The notes beneath the pieces are model-generated. The model was not told where the DNA came from and made no database searches. It saw only the letters and a list, made by a program, of their open reading frames with translations. Shown here one piece after another: positions 37,832-46,981 of a stretch of DNA of 64,000 nt; position 1 is the stretch's first letter, and the number at the start of each line of letters is the position of its first letter. This DNA comes from Candidatus Phycosocius spiralis (GTDB lineage Bacteria > Pseudomonadota > Alphaproteobacteria > Caulobacterales > Aquidulcibacteraceae), in assembly GCF_030158815.1 (NCBI RefSeq), contig NZ_BPFZ01000005.1, forward strand, positions 62,001 to 126,000. Direction: 5' to 3'. The translations under genes were made by a program, and so were the position numbers.

Positions 37832-39208
37832 ATGATTTCTGTTTTGGACATTTTTCGCATCGGTATTGGACCATCGAGTTCGCATACGGTTGGCCCGATG
37901 CGGATCGCCGCGCGCTTTTTGCGCTATTTGGGCCATGCTGGGCACTTGGAAGCAACAGCTCAAATAATGGGTTTTATGCAGGGCTCATTGGCTTATACTG
38001 GGCCTGGTCACCGCACGGCGGAGGCGATCTGTTTGGGGCTATTGGGCTTTAATCCAGAGACCACAGACCCAGAGTTAGCGCAGGCCGCCTTGGATGAGCT
38101 TGAAAAAACCCAAGCGTTAAAGCTGCCCAATGGTCGGATAATTGCTTTTGATCCGCGCAAGCATTTGGTACTGGATTTTGACACTATTCCAGTTTTGCAT
38201 CCAAATGGATTGCGACTGGTGGCAATGGACGCAACTGGGCACAGCCTTACCGATAAGACCTATTATTCAACTGGTGGTGGCTTTATCGCCAGCCAAAAGC
38301 AGCTCGAAACCCCACCCAACGACGATTTGGTTGGAAGCATGAAAGAAGGCCCGATGGCATTTATAACTGCTGCCCAACTCTTAGAGCGCTGCCACGCCAT
38401 CGAGGGTGATATTGCAACCGTGATGCTGGCCAATGAGGATCATAGACGCACCCGTGACGCCACATTGAATGCTTTGGACGCAATTTGTGATGCCATGGCT
38501 GCATGCATTGAACGTGGGCTGCGCCAAACTGGTATTTTGCCAGGCGGCCTCAATGTCCGCCGCCGCGCGCCAGAGCTCTACACAAAGTTGACCCACGCCC
38601 CAAGCTCAAATGAGCGGGAGGCCTTGTTTGACTGGCTCAATGTCTATGCCATGGCTGTGAATGAGGAAAATGCGGCGGGAGGCAAGGTGGTGACCGCACC
38701 AACTAATGGTGCGGCCGGCATTATTCCAGCTATTTTGCGCTTTTATCTATTAGATGCCCAAGCACCTCGAGAAACCTTGCATACCTATCTCTTGACCGCT
38801 GCGGCCATCGGTATTTTGTATAAGCAGCGGGCCTCGATCTCAGGGGCGGAGATGGGCTGCCAAGGCGAGGTTGGTGTTGCTTGTTCCATGGCAGCAGGCG
38901 GGCTGGCGGCGGTCTGGGGTGGCACACCGGTGCAGGTCACCAATGCGGCTGAAATTGGGATGGAGCATAATTTAGGCCTAACGTGTGATCCCGTAGGTGG
39001 CTTGGTGCAAATCCCCTGTATCGAGCGCAATGCCCTTGCTGCCGTCAAAGCGGCCAATGCCGCAAGACTTGCGTTACAAACCCATGAGCCCGCGCGCGTA
39101 ACACTCGATCAAGTGATTGAAACCATGCGGCAAACGGGCTTGGATATGTCGTCCAAATATAAGGAAACAAGCCTTGGTGGCTTGGCCGTCAATGTGGTGG
39201 AATGCTGA
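37832..39208 (+). CDS. sdaA: L-serine ammonia-lyase (single-chain, Fe-S)
   Basis: Oxygen-sensitive [4Fe-4S] enzyme deaminating L-serine to pyruvate. Beta domain first ([20 protein letters not shown], then GPMRIA), alpha domain after residue ~190. Cluster cysteines are in [17 protein letters not shown] and in [10 protein letters not shown], with the substrate loop [14 protein letters not shown]. 458 residues, a complete single-chain form. AAGGA lies 7 bases before the ATG. Confidence 0.95.
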   Translation: MISVLDIFRIGIGPSSSHTVGPMRIAARFLRYLGHAGHLEATAQIMGFMQGSLAYTGPGHRTAEAICLGLLGFNPETTDPELAQAALDELEKTQALKLPNGRIIAFDPRKHLVLDFDTIPVLHPNGLRLVAMDATGHSLTDKTYYSTGGGFIASQKQLETPPNDDLVGSMKEGPMAFITAAQLLERCHAIEGDIATVMLANEDHRRTRDATLNALDAICDAMAACIERGLRQTGILPGGLNVRRRAPELYTKLTHAPSSNEREALFDWLNVYAMAVNEENAAGGKVVTAPTNGAAGIIPAILRFYLLDAQAPRETLHTYLLTAAAIGILYKQRASISGAEMGCQGEVGVACSMAAGGLAAVWGGTPVQVTNAAEIGMEHNLGLTCDPVGGLVQIPCIERNALAAVKAANAARLALQTHEPARVTLDQVIETMRQTGLDMSSKYKETSLGGLAVNVVEC

Positions 39209-39224
39209 AGGGGAGGGCGCGGTC

Positions 39225-40418
39225 ATGAAAATTCAACCTCGTACGATGGTGATTATGGCAGCTTTGGTGGTGCTCCTTGGCCTCGCCATGGCGATTGGCT
39301 GGTCCGATTGGCAGGGCAGTCAACGGGCGGGCTGGAAAGATGGGGATTGGACCTCGGTAGGGTCAAGCGAGGCGATCCAGAAAGTCCTCGATCAAGAAAC
39401 CCGCGCCAATACCAATATCCCGGGGCAAATACTTTATGTGCGCGCACCCAGTCTTAAGCTAGATCAGGCCTGGGTGGCGGGGCCTGATTTGCGCACGGAT
39501 GATGATGTGCGGGTGGCGTCGAACACCAAAACCTTCGTCGCCGCCATGGCACTGATGCTGGTGGAAGAAGGCACCCTAAAGCTTGATGCGCCCATCGGCC
39601 CCTATGTGTCACCCAAGGTTCGCGACATGCTACGTGCCAATGATTATGGGCTGGAGACCATAACGTTACGCCAATTATTGAACCACACATCGGGGATCCC
39701 GGATTATTTCGGCGTTGGGTTGTTTGCGTTTCTAGCACTTGTTCCTAACGCTTATGGCCTATCGGCCCATTGGACACCGGAAACCGAGATTTGGTTTGCT
39801 GTTACCTTTGGCCAAAAGGTGGAGCCGGGTAAAACCTTTGCATATTCAGACACCAATTATCTGATCGCAGCCGATATGATCAAAGTTGCCACCAAGGCCC
39901 CCAACATTGGTGTGGCAGCGCGCGGTCTATTGCAATGGCCAAAACTAGGCGCAGATGAGACCTATTGGGAGGCGCTGGAGCCCGAACCTAAAGGCACCCG
40001 CCGTACCGAGCAGTTTCGTGGCGGCATTCGCGATTCTGCGGTCGATGTATCCTATGATCAATATGGCGGTGGCGGCCTTGTGATGAGCATGGATGATCTG
40101 GGGCTTGCCACGCGCGCGGTGGTGTTGGGGCAAGTCTTTAAGGACCCCGCGCGCACCATCAAATTGATGCAGACAGCGGGGCCAGACCCCATCGCCGGAG
40201 GCTATGCCTTGGGGATAGAGCCCATCACACTTGCGGGCGAGACATGTTGGGGCCACGGCGGCTTTTGGGGTACAGCCGCTTTTCATTGCCCGCGTCTGGA
40301 TATCACCGTCGCGCGATCAGTGGGCCAAGCCAATGCAAGGTTTGATATGAGTAAAGACTCCAGCCCATTGGCCCACCTCATCGCGCGTGCGCAAGCGGTG
40401 GAGCGGGCAGGGCGATAA
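39225..40418 (+). CDS. Serine beta-lactamase-fold hydrolase, membrane-anchored
   Basis: Member of the class C beta-lactamase / DD-peptidase / esterase family (397 residues). Residues 7-25 are a signal anchor. The catalytic SxxK is S99-N-T-K102 in VASNTKTFVAAMAL. The Tyr motif is AYSDTNYLIAAD, and the third motif is the GHGG of CWGHGGFWGT. These fit D-aminopeptidase or esterase relatives at least as well as beta-lactamases. The ATG at 39225, 16 bases after the sdaA stop with GGGGAGG before it, is used; the frame extends back inside sdaA to 39117. Confidence 0.85.
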   Translation: MKIQPRTMVIMAALVVLLGLAMAIGWSDWQGSQRAGWKDGDWTSVGSSEAIQKVLDQETRANTNIPGQILYVRAPSLKLDQAWVAGPDLRTDDDVRVASNTKTFVAAMALMLVEEGTLKLDAPIGPYVSPKVRDMLRANDYGLETITLRQLLNHTSGIPDYFGVGLFAFLALVPNAYGLSAHWTPETEIWFAVTFGQKVEPGKTFAYSDTNYLIAADMIKVATKAPNIGVAARGLLQWPKLGADETYWEALEPEPKGTRRTEQFRGGIRDSAVDVSYDQYGGGGLVMSMDDLGLATRAVVLGQVFKDPARTIKLMQTAGPDPIAGGYALGIEPITLAGETCWGHGGFWGTAAFHCPRLDITVARSVGQANARFDMSKDSSPLAHLIARAQAVERAGR

Positions 40419-40477
40419 CAGTCAAGAATAAGCGCCGCCCAGATGAGCGGCCCTTGTTATCAAGCTTTGAAGCGGGT

Positions 40478-42679
40478 TTAGGCCGCCTTTTTAGCCGCTT
40501 CGCCACCAAAGCGGCCATAGAAAGTATCACCCTTTTTCGCCATGTCTTTCAATAGCTTATTAGGCTTAAAGCGAGGGCCGTATTTTTTGGCTAAGCGCTC
40601 TGCCTCGGCGACGAAATTGGCGATGCCAATCCCATCCATAAAGCTGACCGTACCGCCTGTATAAGGCGCAAAGCCCCAGCCGAGGATCGAGCCGATGTCC
40701 GCGTCACGTGGGTCGGTGATCACGCCCTCTTCAAAGCAGCGGGCGGTCTCAAGGGCTTGACGATACAAGAGACGGTTCTTGTAATCCTTGACCATTTCTG
40801 GATCGGCTTCGTAGATTTTTGTGGCGACAATGCCCGTTAAGCCCGGCCAAATCGCTTTGGTGCCGTCATCCTTATAATCGTAAAAGCCCTTTTTGTTTTT
40901 ACGACCAAAGCGGCCAAGATCTTCTACCAATTTTGCAATAATGAGTTGGCCAGAGGTTGCTACCCATTTGTTACCAATGTCTTTTTTGGTTTGCTGTGTG
41001 ACTTTATTCGCCAAATCAAGGCCGACTTCATCGGCCATGGCTAAAGGTGGCACGGGCATGCCGGTCATGCGGCCGACGTTTTCGATGATGGCGGGCTTAA
41101 TGCCTTCGGCCAGCATTTCTTGGCCTTCGTCCACATAAGTGCCAAAGCAGCGGCTGGTGTAGAAGCTACGACTGTCGTTCACGATTATCGGTGTTTTTTT
41201 GATTTTTAGAACGTAATCAATTGCCTTGGCCAAGGTTTCCTTTGATGTCTTTTTACCCATGATGATTTCAACCAAGCCCATTTTATCGACCGGACTGAAG
41301 AAATGCACCCCGATGAAATTCTTGGGCCGCTTGGAAGCCTCTGCCAAGCCAGTGATCGGCAAGGTAGAGGTGTTCGAACCAAATATAGCATTCGTACCCA
41401 GCATGGCTTCAGCCTTTTGGGTCACATCGGCCTTGATTTCGCGGTTTTCAAATACAGCCTCGATAACAAGGTCCGAACCTTTGACATGGGCATAATCGGT
41501 GGTTGGGGTAATCAAAGCGAAAACGCCATCGGCTTTTTCTTGGGTCATTTTGCCGCGAGACACGGCCTTATCCAGAAGCTTTTTGGAATAATCCTTGCCC
41601 TTGTCGGCTGCTTCTTGGGATTGGTCGATCAGCACGGTTTCAATCCCTGCCATCGCCTGAACATAAGCAATTCCAGCGCCCATCATGCCCGCACCCAAAA
41701 CCGCTACTTTCTTGATCGAAGTGGTTTCAAAGCCTTTTGGACGGTTGGCACCCTTGGCCAAGGCTTGTGTGGATATGAATAAAGTGCGTACCATGGCTTT
41801 TGCCGAAGGGCTTGCCATATTTTTTAAGAAATAGCGGGTCTCAATGCGCAAAGCCGCATCCATCGGTACTTGAATGCCTTCAAACACCGCACTCATAATG
41901 GCCAATTGGGCAGGGTAATTGGCATAAGTGGTTTTAGACAACATGGCATTACCGCCAACAAAGGTCATGCCGCCACCTGGCGTATAAGGGCCGTCTTTAA
42001 CGCGGTATCCTTTCACATCCCAAGGGGCCACGGCTTTCGGGTTAGCTAAGACCCAAGCTTTGGCGGCGACCACAGTCTCACCGGCGGGCACGAGTGCGCC
42101 GACCAAGCCCAGTTGTAGTGCTTCTTGAGGGTTCATGCTGGTACCTTGGAGAAGGTGGGGCAATGCATTCATCACGCCGATCAGGCGCGGCAGCCGTTGG
42201 GTACCGCCAGCGCCGGGTATTAAGCCTACTTTAGCTTCTGGCAAACCAAATTGGATTTTTGGAACATCGGCTGCGACGCGGTAATGGCAAGCCAAAGCAA
42301 TCTCTAAACCGCCACCCAAAGCCAAGCCTTCAAGCGAACACGCTACGGGTTTGCCGCAGGTTTCAAGCGCGCGTAACGAGCGATTGAGGTTAAAGCCTTG
42401 CTCAAAGTCTTTCTTAAGTTTCTCATCTGCAGATAGCTTCTTATGGCCATCCATGCTGCCGCCGCCAATCTCACCCAGATCAGCACCAGCGCAAAAGCCA
42501 TTATCCTTGCCGGAGAATAAAACGACGCCTTTGATCGCGTCATTGGCTTTGATTTCTTCAACAAGCTTACCCAATTCCTTCATGACGCCACCGGTGATGG
42601 TGTTCATGGTCTTGCCTTGTACGTCAAAACGGACATGCCAGACGCCATCAGCGTCGAGTGTGGTGGTAAAGTTTTCCAT
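40478..42679 (-). CDS. fadJ: 3-hydroxyacyl-CoA dehydrogenase / enoyl-CoA hydratase (FadJ/FadB type)
   Basis: Bifunctional beta-oxidation enzyme: hydrates enoyl-CoA and oxidises the 3-hydroxyacyl-CoA with NAD. The N-terminal crotonase domain has FCAGADLGEIGG and FGLPEAKVGLIPGAGGTQRL with both catalytic Glu. The NAD-binding VAVLGAGMMGAGIAYVQAMA starts the dehydrogenase half (about residue 325), which holds GVHFFSPVDKMGLVEII. The start at 42679 (MENFTTTLDADG) has AGGGA about 8 bases upstream; the frame runs up to 42835 with non-family sequence. 733 residues. Last gene of the lipid-degradation cluster; partner thiolase directly upstream. Confidence 0.95.
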   Translation of the reverse strand: MENFTTTLDADGVWHVRFDVQGKTMNTITGGVMKELGKLVEEIKANDAIKGVVLFSGKDNGFCAGADLGEIGGGSMDGHKKLSADEKLKKDFEQGFNLNRSLRALETCGKPVACSLEGLALGGGLEIALACHYRVAADVPKIQFGLPEAKVGLIPGAGGTQRLPRLIGVMNALPHLLQGTSMNPQEALQLGLVGALVPAGETVVAAKAWVLANPKAVAPWDVKGYRVKDGPYTPGGGMTFVGGNAMLSKTTYANYPAQLAIMSAVFEGIQVPMDAALRIETRYFLKNMASPSAKAMVRTLFISTQALAKGANRPKGFETTSIKKVAVLGAGMMGAGIAYVQAMAGIETVLIDQSQEAADKGKDYSKKLLDKAVSRGKMTQEKADGVFALITPTTDYAHVKGSDLVIEAVFENREIKADVTQKAEAMLGTNAIFGSNTSTLPITGLAEASKRPKNFIGVHFFSPVDKMGLVEIIMGKKTSKETLAKAIDYVLKIKKTPIIVNDSRSFYTSRCFGTYVDEGQEMLAEGIKPAIIENVGRMTGMPVPPLAMADEVGLDLANKVTQQTKKDIGNKWVATSGQLIIAKLVEDLGRFGRKNKKGFYDYKDDGTKAIWPGLTGIVATKIYEADPEMVKDYKNRLLYRQALETARCFEEGVITDPRDADIGSILGWGFAPYTGGTVSFMDGIGIANFVAEAERLAKKYGPRFKPNKLLKDMAKKGDTFYGRFGGEAAKKAA

Positions 42680-42740
42680 TGCATTCATCCCTGAATTATA
42701 AGTGTGTTCCCTTAAGGCGTGCACCGAGCCAAGCGCGCCG

Positions 42741-43952
42741 TTAAATCCGTTGAATGATGGTGGCGGTCCCCATACCTGCACCCACGCATAGGGTGATGAG
42801 GGCGGTTTCTTTGCCGGTACGCTCGAGCTCATCAAGAACAGTGCCCAGGATCATGGCGCCAGTTGCACCCAACGGGTGACCCATGGCGATCGCACCACCG
42901 CACACATTGATCTTGTCGTGTGGGATCTCCAAAGCCTGCATGAAGCGCAAGACCACCGAAGCAAAGGCTTCGTTCAATTCAAAAAGGTCAATATCCTTTA
43001 CCTTCATGCCTGCTTTTTTTAGGACTTTACGGGCCACAAACTCAGGGCCTGTCAACATGATGGAAGGCTCAGACCCGATGGAGGCCATGGAAATGATTTT
43101 TGCACGGGGCTTTAAGCCCGTGGCTTTGCCCATGCGCTTATTGCCGATCAATACGCCAGCCGCACCATCCACAATGCCCGACGAATTGCCACCATGATGA
43201 ACGTGATTGATGCTTTCTAATTCGGGGTAACGCTGTTGGATCACGCCATCAAAGCCCGGCATCATCGTGCCTTGGCCCAAGAACGAGGGCTCAAGGGACG
43301 CAAGGCCCTGCATCGTGGTATCAGGTCGCATATGCTCATCATGGTCCAGGATAATGCCGCCCATTTGGTCCTTGACTGGGACGATAGAGTTTTTGAAGCG
43401 CCCTTCTCTCCAAGCCGTTGCAGCGCGCTTTTGGCTTTCAACCGCATAGGCATCAACATCATCGCGGCTAAAGCCGTATTTGGTAGCGATGGTATCGGCC
43501 CCAATGCCTTGGGGGGTGAAATAGGTTTTGATCGCAATGCTGGGGTCAGAAGCCCAAGCCCCACCGTCTGAGCCCATCGCCACGCGGCTCATGCTTTCAA
43601 CGCCGCCACCAATGGCAAGTTCGGCTTCACCGGATATGACTTTTGCGGCGGCCATATTGCAGGCCTCAAGCCCGGAGGCGCAAAATCGGTTGATTTGCAC
43701 GCCAGCAGTGGTTTGGGCGAAATCGGCAGTCAAAACGGCTAGCCGCGCGATATCGCTGCCTTGCTCACCAACCGGGGCCACACAGCCCAGCACCACGTCA
43801 TCGACCAAGGACGTCTCAAGATTGTTGCGATCGCGCAGCGCCTGCAGCGTTTGGGTCGCAAGGCTAAGGGCGGTGATTTCATGGAGGGCACCAGTGTTGC
43901 GGCCTTTGCCACGGGGGGTGCGAACTGCGTCATAGATAAATGCTTCGGCCAT
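42741..43952 (-). CDS. fadA: Acetyl-CoA C-acyltransferase (thiolase)
   Basis: Thiolytic enzyme of beta-oxidation. Nucleophile Cys in [15 protein letters not shown] (about residue 88), then [13 protein letters not shown], the catalytic His in [17 protein letters not shown] and the second Cys in [10 protein letters not shown]. 403 residues, full length. It lies 61 bases upstream of the hydratase/dehydrogenase start and forms the beta-oxidation core with it. Confidence 0.95.
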   Translation of the reverse strand: MAEAFIYDAVRTPRGKGRNTGALHEITALSLATQTLQALRDRNNLETSLVDDVVLGCVAPVGEQGSDIARLAVLTADFAQTTAGVQINRFCASGLEACNMAAAKVISGEAELAIGGGVESMSRVAMGSDGGAWASDPSIAIKTYFTPQGIGADTIATKYGFSRDDVDAYAVESQKRAATAWREGRFKNSIVPVKDQMGGIILDHDEHMRPDTTMQGLASLEPSFLGQGTMMPGFDGVIQQRYPELESINHVHHGGNSSGIVDGAAGVLIGNKRMGKATGLKPRAKIISMASIGSEPSIMLTGPEFVARKVLKKAGMKVKDIDLFELNEAFASVVLRFMQALEIPHDKINVCGGAIAMGHPLGATGAMILGTVLDELERTGKETALITLCVGAGMGTATIIQRI

Positions 43953-43967
43953 ATTGGCGCTCCCTGA

Positions 43968-44405
43968 CTAGTTGTTTTTTGTGAGTTGCAGTGGCGTTAT
44001 CGCCAAGGCAGAGGTGGCTTTGGCGGAGATTTTTCCCCGACAATCATAGAGGTCGGCCTGCGCAAACAAAACGCTTGGGCCTTTATTGGTGATATGGGCT
44101 TGCACTTCGATATTCCCTACCCGAACCGGGCGCAGATAATGGATGTGCAAATCTATGGTGCTGGCGACATTCTTGGGCGCGACTTTCAACATCGCCATCA
44201 TACCCATCACGTCATCGAGCATGGCGGACAAAAACCCGCCTTGAATAAAGCCGGTGGGATTGGAAAATTCGGGCTTGCCCTCAAACGATACCCGCGCGGT
44301 TCCAGCCTTCACGTCCATCTCAATCAGCTTAAAACCAAGGGTCTGTGAGCAACGCGAGGGTTCGGTCATGCCGATATCCAAAAAGGCTTGGGCGTGATTG
44401 GTCAC
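43968..44405 (-). CDS. PaaI-type hotdog thioesterase
   Basis: Hotdog-fold acyl-CoA thioesterase (145 residues). Signature helix FIQGGFLSAMLDDVMGMMA and strand IDLHIHYLRPVRVGNIEVQA. The GTG at 44405 is chosen: it overlaps the OsmC stop in GTGA and has AGGA about 8 bases before. The frame is open up to 44426. It probably releases free acids from acyl-CoA and so may relieve CoA trapping in the operon; the substrate is not shown. Confidence 0.87.
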   Translation of the reverse strand: MTNHAQAFLDIGMTEPSRCSQTLGFKLIEMDVKAGTARVSFEGKPEFSNPTGFIQGGFLSAMLDDVMGMMAMLKVAPKNVASTIDLHIHYLRPVRVGNIEVQAHITNKGPSVLFAQADLYDCRGKISAKATSALAITPLQLTKNN

Positions 44406-44851
44406 GGCTCGATCCTGACTGGGCATCTGAGTGAATTGCCGATGTAGCAGGCCTTGTGGGCCTTATGGTGCAGCAGATCGACATCGGCGGCACCTGGAAT
44501 ATCATCGCCACCCCAGGAGATTTTCGGGCTAAGCGCGATATCGATCAAGCGCTCCACACCCTTATCATCCTTGCCCAAAGTGCCAACGGGCGTATCTTCA
44601 TAGCGATCGACGATAAAGCCGGCTTGCTTGGCGAACGCCAAAAAGAACATCATGTGGCAACTGGCGGTTGCGGTCACCACCATTTCTTCGGGATCAGCAG
44701 CGGGGATGGTATTGGATGGCAAAGGCAGTGCGGTCGTAACAGCAAGGCTGACGCCGCCGTCAAAACGCGCCTCATGGGTGCGGGCATAGTGGCCGTCAGA
44801 AAAGGTGGCTTCACCGCGTGTCCAAAGGATGGTGGCGCTATGGGTACTCAC
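44402..44851 (-). CDS. OsmC/Ohr-family peroxiredoxin
   Basis: A 149-residue thiol peroxidase-like protein. The reactive Cys is in VVTATASCHMMFFLAFAKQA, the resolving-type Cys in HKACYIGNSLRCPV near the C-terminus, and an N-terminal RGEATFSDGHYARTHEARFD suits the family. OsmC and Ohr reduce organic hydroperoxides. It is coupled by overlap on both sides (ATGA with the gene before, GTGA with the thioesterase), which ties it firmly to the lipid operon. Confidence 0.88.
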   Translation of the reverse strand: MSTHSATILWTRGEATFSDGHYARTHEARFDGGVSLAVTTALPLPSNTIPAADPEEMVVTATASCHMMFFLAFAKQAGFIVDRYEDTPVGTLGKDDKGVERLIDIALSPKISWGGDDIPGAADVDLLHHKAHKACYIGNSLRCPVRIEP

Positions 44852-45129
44852 TGGTGCTGGCCCTCTTTAAGCAATTGGACTTCATAGGCCAAAATGCTGG
44901 TTTTCAACAGTTCAAGAACACTAGCCCGATTGGCAGGTTCCGCTTCTGCCATCATATCATCGAAGGTTTCTTGCAAACCCTCTACCGCCAGTTGCTCAAT
45001 CTCATTCGTACTTGCCAATTGGGCTTCACCCAAATGTGCCTTGAGAAACTCAAGCTGCAAGGCATCAGGATCCGGGGATTTTTCCAACAGCAATGCGCAC
45101 GCTGAGATGGAAGTATAATGGGGAGTCAT
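44848..45129 (-). CDS. Small protein of unknown function, coupled to OsmC
   Basis: A 93-residue acidic, Leu/Glu/Ala-rich and apparently all-helical protein without signal peptide, membrane helix or recognised family (LEFLKAHLGEAQLASTNEIE, then FDDMMAEAEPANRAS). Its stop overlaps the OsmC start in ATGA, good evidence that it is a real gene. It could be an accessory or regulatory partner of the OsmC protein; this is a guess from position. Confidence 0.6.
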   Translation of the reverse strand: MTPHYTSISACALLLEKSPDPDALQLEFLKAHLGEAQLASTNEIEQLAVEGLQETFDDMMAEAEPANRASVLELLKTSILAYEVQLLKEGQHQ

Positions 45130-45180
45130 TGATGCATGGTTTCCATATTGGTTTGGAACGCGGTTAAGTCTTGCATTTTT

Positions 45181-45229
45181 TCCTCCCCCGTTCCACAGGG
45201 GAGGCAGCCTGAAAGGCCGGAGGGGGTGT
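45181..45229 (+). repeat. Palindromic intergenic repeat, copy A
   Basis: CCTCCCC (45182-45188) pairs with GGGGAGG (45198-45204), followed by a second small hairpin (GCCTGAAAGGC) and GGAGGGGGTG. It has the same plan as two other copies near 46.5 and 46.95 kb. It lies in the 148-bp gap between the small-protein gene and the acyl-CoA dehydrogenase gene. Confidence 0.75.
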
Positions 45230-45277
45230 TTGGCTTGGGGGCCATGGTAGCAGCCAAAGCGGGGTCAATATCCATGT

Positions 45278-46441
45278 TCACAAAGTCCGCGCAATCAGAA
45301 CCTTCATAACCTCATTCGCCCCGCCATAAATACGCTGCACCCGGCTGTCACGCCACATGCGGGCGATGGGCATTTCGTTCATATAGCCCCAGCCGCCGTG
45401 CAATTGCAGGCATTCGTCCATCACTTCGTTTTCGACGTCGGTTACCCAATATTTCGCCATTGAGGCGGTGGCGGGGTCGAGTTTGCCCTCAAGCAACAGC
45501 TCAGTACAGCGGTCACAAAAAGCGCGCGCGACTGTGGCTTTGGTCTTACACTCCGCCAATTTGAATTGGGTATTTTGAAAGTCTATAATCGATTTACCAA
45601 AAGCTTTACGTTGTTTCACATAAGCGATGGTTTCAGTAAGCGCGCGCTCCATCGCCGCGACGCCTTGAATGCCGATTTGCAGGCGCTCGCTGGCCAATTG
45701 CTCCATCAATTGAATAAAGCCCATTCCCTCAATTGGTCCCAAAAGATTGGAGGTTGGCACCCGCACTTCATCGAAGTAGAGTTCAGAAGTGTCTTGGGCA
45801 TCATGGCCAATCTTGTCTAAGTTGCGACCACGGCGAAACCCTTCAACCTCTTTGGTTTCAACGACGATTAAGCTTGTGCCCTTCGCACCTTGGGTCGGGT
45901 CGGTTTTGGCGACCACCAAGATGATATCAGCCGTCGCGCCATTGGTGATGAAGGTCTTGGAGCCATTGATCACATAATGATTGCCGCTTTTGATTGCAGT
46001 GGTTTTGATGCCTTGCAAGTCAGAGCCTGCACCAGGCTCCGTCATCGCAATCGCGCCAACCAGTTCGCCAGAAGCCATGGCCGGCAGCCATTTTTGTTTT
46101 TGCTCTTCGCTACCGTAATGCTTGATATAAGGTGCTACGATGGCATTATGTAAGGATATCCCAAAGCCATCTATCCCCAAGGTGCCCATGACATCCATCA
46201 ACACCGCTTCATGGCGAAAATCACCGCCGCCGCCACCAAATTCTTCGGGCATGGACACACATAATAAGCCAGCTTGACCAGCCTTGCTCCACATCGCCCG
46301 GTCCACAATGCCTTGTTCACGCCATTTGGCCACCACTTCGGGCGGGGCTTCCTTGGTAAAGAATCCACGCACAGAATCTTCAAACATGTTGAGTTCTTCA
46401 GTATCGCGCCAAGCGGCTTTGGGCAGGTTGATGGCTGTCAT
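45278..46441 (-). CDS. Acyl-CoA dehydrogenase
   Basis: FAD enzyme for the first step of acyl-CoA degradation (387 residues). [20 protein letters not shown] is the FAD/substrate signature, [20 protein letters not shown] the second signature, and the catalytic Glu is in [14 protein letters not shown] at the C-terminus. It resembles the long-chain type. Its ATG overlaps the stop of the DUF559 frame in ATGA. Confidence 0.94.
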   Translation of the reverse strand: MTAINLPKAAWRDTEELNMFEDSVRGFFTKEAPPEVVAKWREQGIVDRAMWSKAGQAGLLCVSMPEEFGGGGGDFRHEAVLMDVMGTLGIDGFGISLHNAIVAPYIKHYGSEEQKQKWLPAMASGELVGAIAMTEPGAGSDLQGIKTTAIKSGNHYVINGSKTFITNGATADIILVVAKTDPTQGAKGTSLIVVETKEVEGFRRGRNLDKIGHDAQDTSELYFDEVRVPTSNLLGPIEGMGFIQLMEQLASERLQIGIQGVAAMERALTETIAYVKQRKAFGKSIIDFQNTQFKLAECKTKATVARAFCDRCTELLLEGKLDPATASMAKYWVTDVENEVMDECLQLHGGWGYMNEMPIARMWRDSRVQRIYGGANEVMKVLIARTL

Positions 46442-46878
46442 GGTGTTTCCTTATTGATTGAACTTGGGTCGGCAGCATGCCCACCTGCACCGGGCTGACC
46501 TTGTCCTCCCCTGCGAAGCGGGGGAGGGGGACCATACGAAGCATGGTGGAGGGGGCGCTTGAGTGCGCGCGCCGTCACCACTTCATCGATTGCACGCGAT
46601 ATCCTGGCTCGGTATTCATAGACTTGGTTATTCCAGACACGCATGATCTGCCAGCCCTCGGCCTCCAACAATCCCCTTCGTTTGGCATCGTAGGTTTGGT
46701 CTTGCGTTGACATATGTGTGCTTCCATCCACCTCTAGTACAAGCTTGGCTGCAACGCAGGCAAAGTCTGCGATGTAAGGACCGATTGGGTGCTGGCGACG
46801 AAAATGATGGCCATTAAGCTGCTTTCCTTTGAGGTGGCTCCACGGAGAAGTCTCCGCTTTTGTTAAAGTGCGACGCAT
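46438..46878 (-). CDS. DUF559 endonuclease-like protein with repeat-derived C-terminus
   Basis: A 146-residue DUF559 protein, a family related to Vsr-type endonucleases. The core is clear: FRRQHPIGPYIADFACVAAK, LVLEVDGSTH with the acidic metal residues, and RRGLLEAEGWQIMRVWN. The last ~35 residues (GPPPPLRRGGQGQPGAGGHA) are not family sequence: they are the translation of a palindromic repeat and the following spacer. Upstream, an in-frame ATG at 46920 is cut off by a TGA three codons later, so the N-terminus is probably shortened. It sits inside the lipid operon but is foreign to it. Confidence 0.8.
   Translation of the reverse strand: MRRTLTKAETSPWSHLKGKQLNGHHFRRQHPIGPYIADFACVAAKLVLEVDGSTHMSTQDQTYDAKRRGLLEAEGWQIMRVWNNQVYEYRARISRAIDEVVTARALKRPLHHASYGPPPPLRRGGQGQPGAGGHAADPSSINKETP
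46499..46557 (+). repeat. Palindromic repeat, copy B
   Basis: Starts CCTTGTCCTCCCC, folds CCTCCCC with GGGGAGG, then GACCAT/ATGGT around ACGAAGC and ends GGAGGGGGCG. Copy C has the same sequence plan in the opposite orientation. This copy is read as the C-terminal codons of the DUF559 gene. Confidence 0.85.
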
Positions 46879-46924
46879 CGTTTTAGCGAAAGTGCGGCTT
46901 TGGGTTTCTCATTCGCGCATGTTC

Positions 46925-46979
46925 CCCTTCCACCCCGCTTCGCGCGGTCCCCCTCCCCCGTGAATGGGGGAGGACAAGG
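46925..46979 (-). repeat. Palindromic repeat, copy C (inverted relative to B)
   Basis: Its reverse complement begins CCTTGTCCTCCCC, continues GGGGGAGGGGGACC and CGAAGC, and ends TGGAAGGGG, matching copy B nearly base for base outside the loops. Together B and C box the DUF559 gene as inverted repeats. Confidence 0.85.
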
Positions 46980-46981
46980 CA

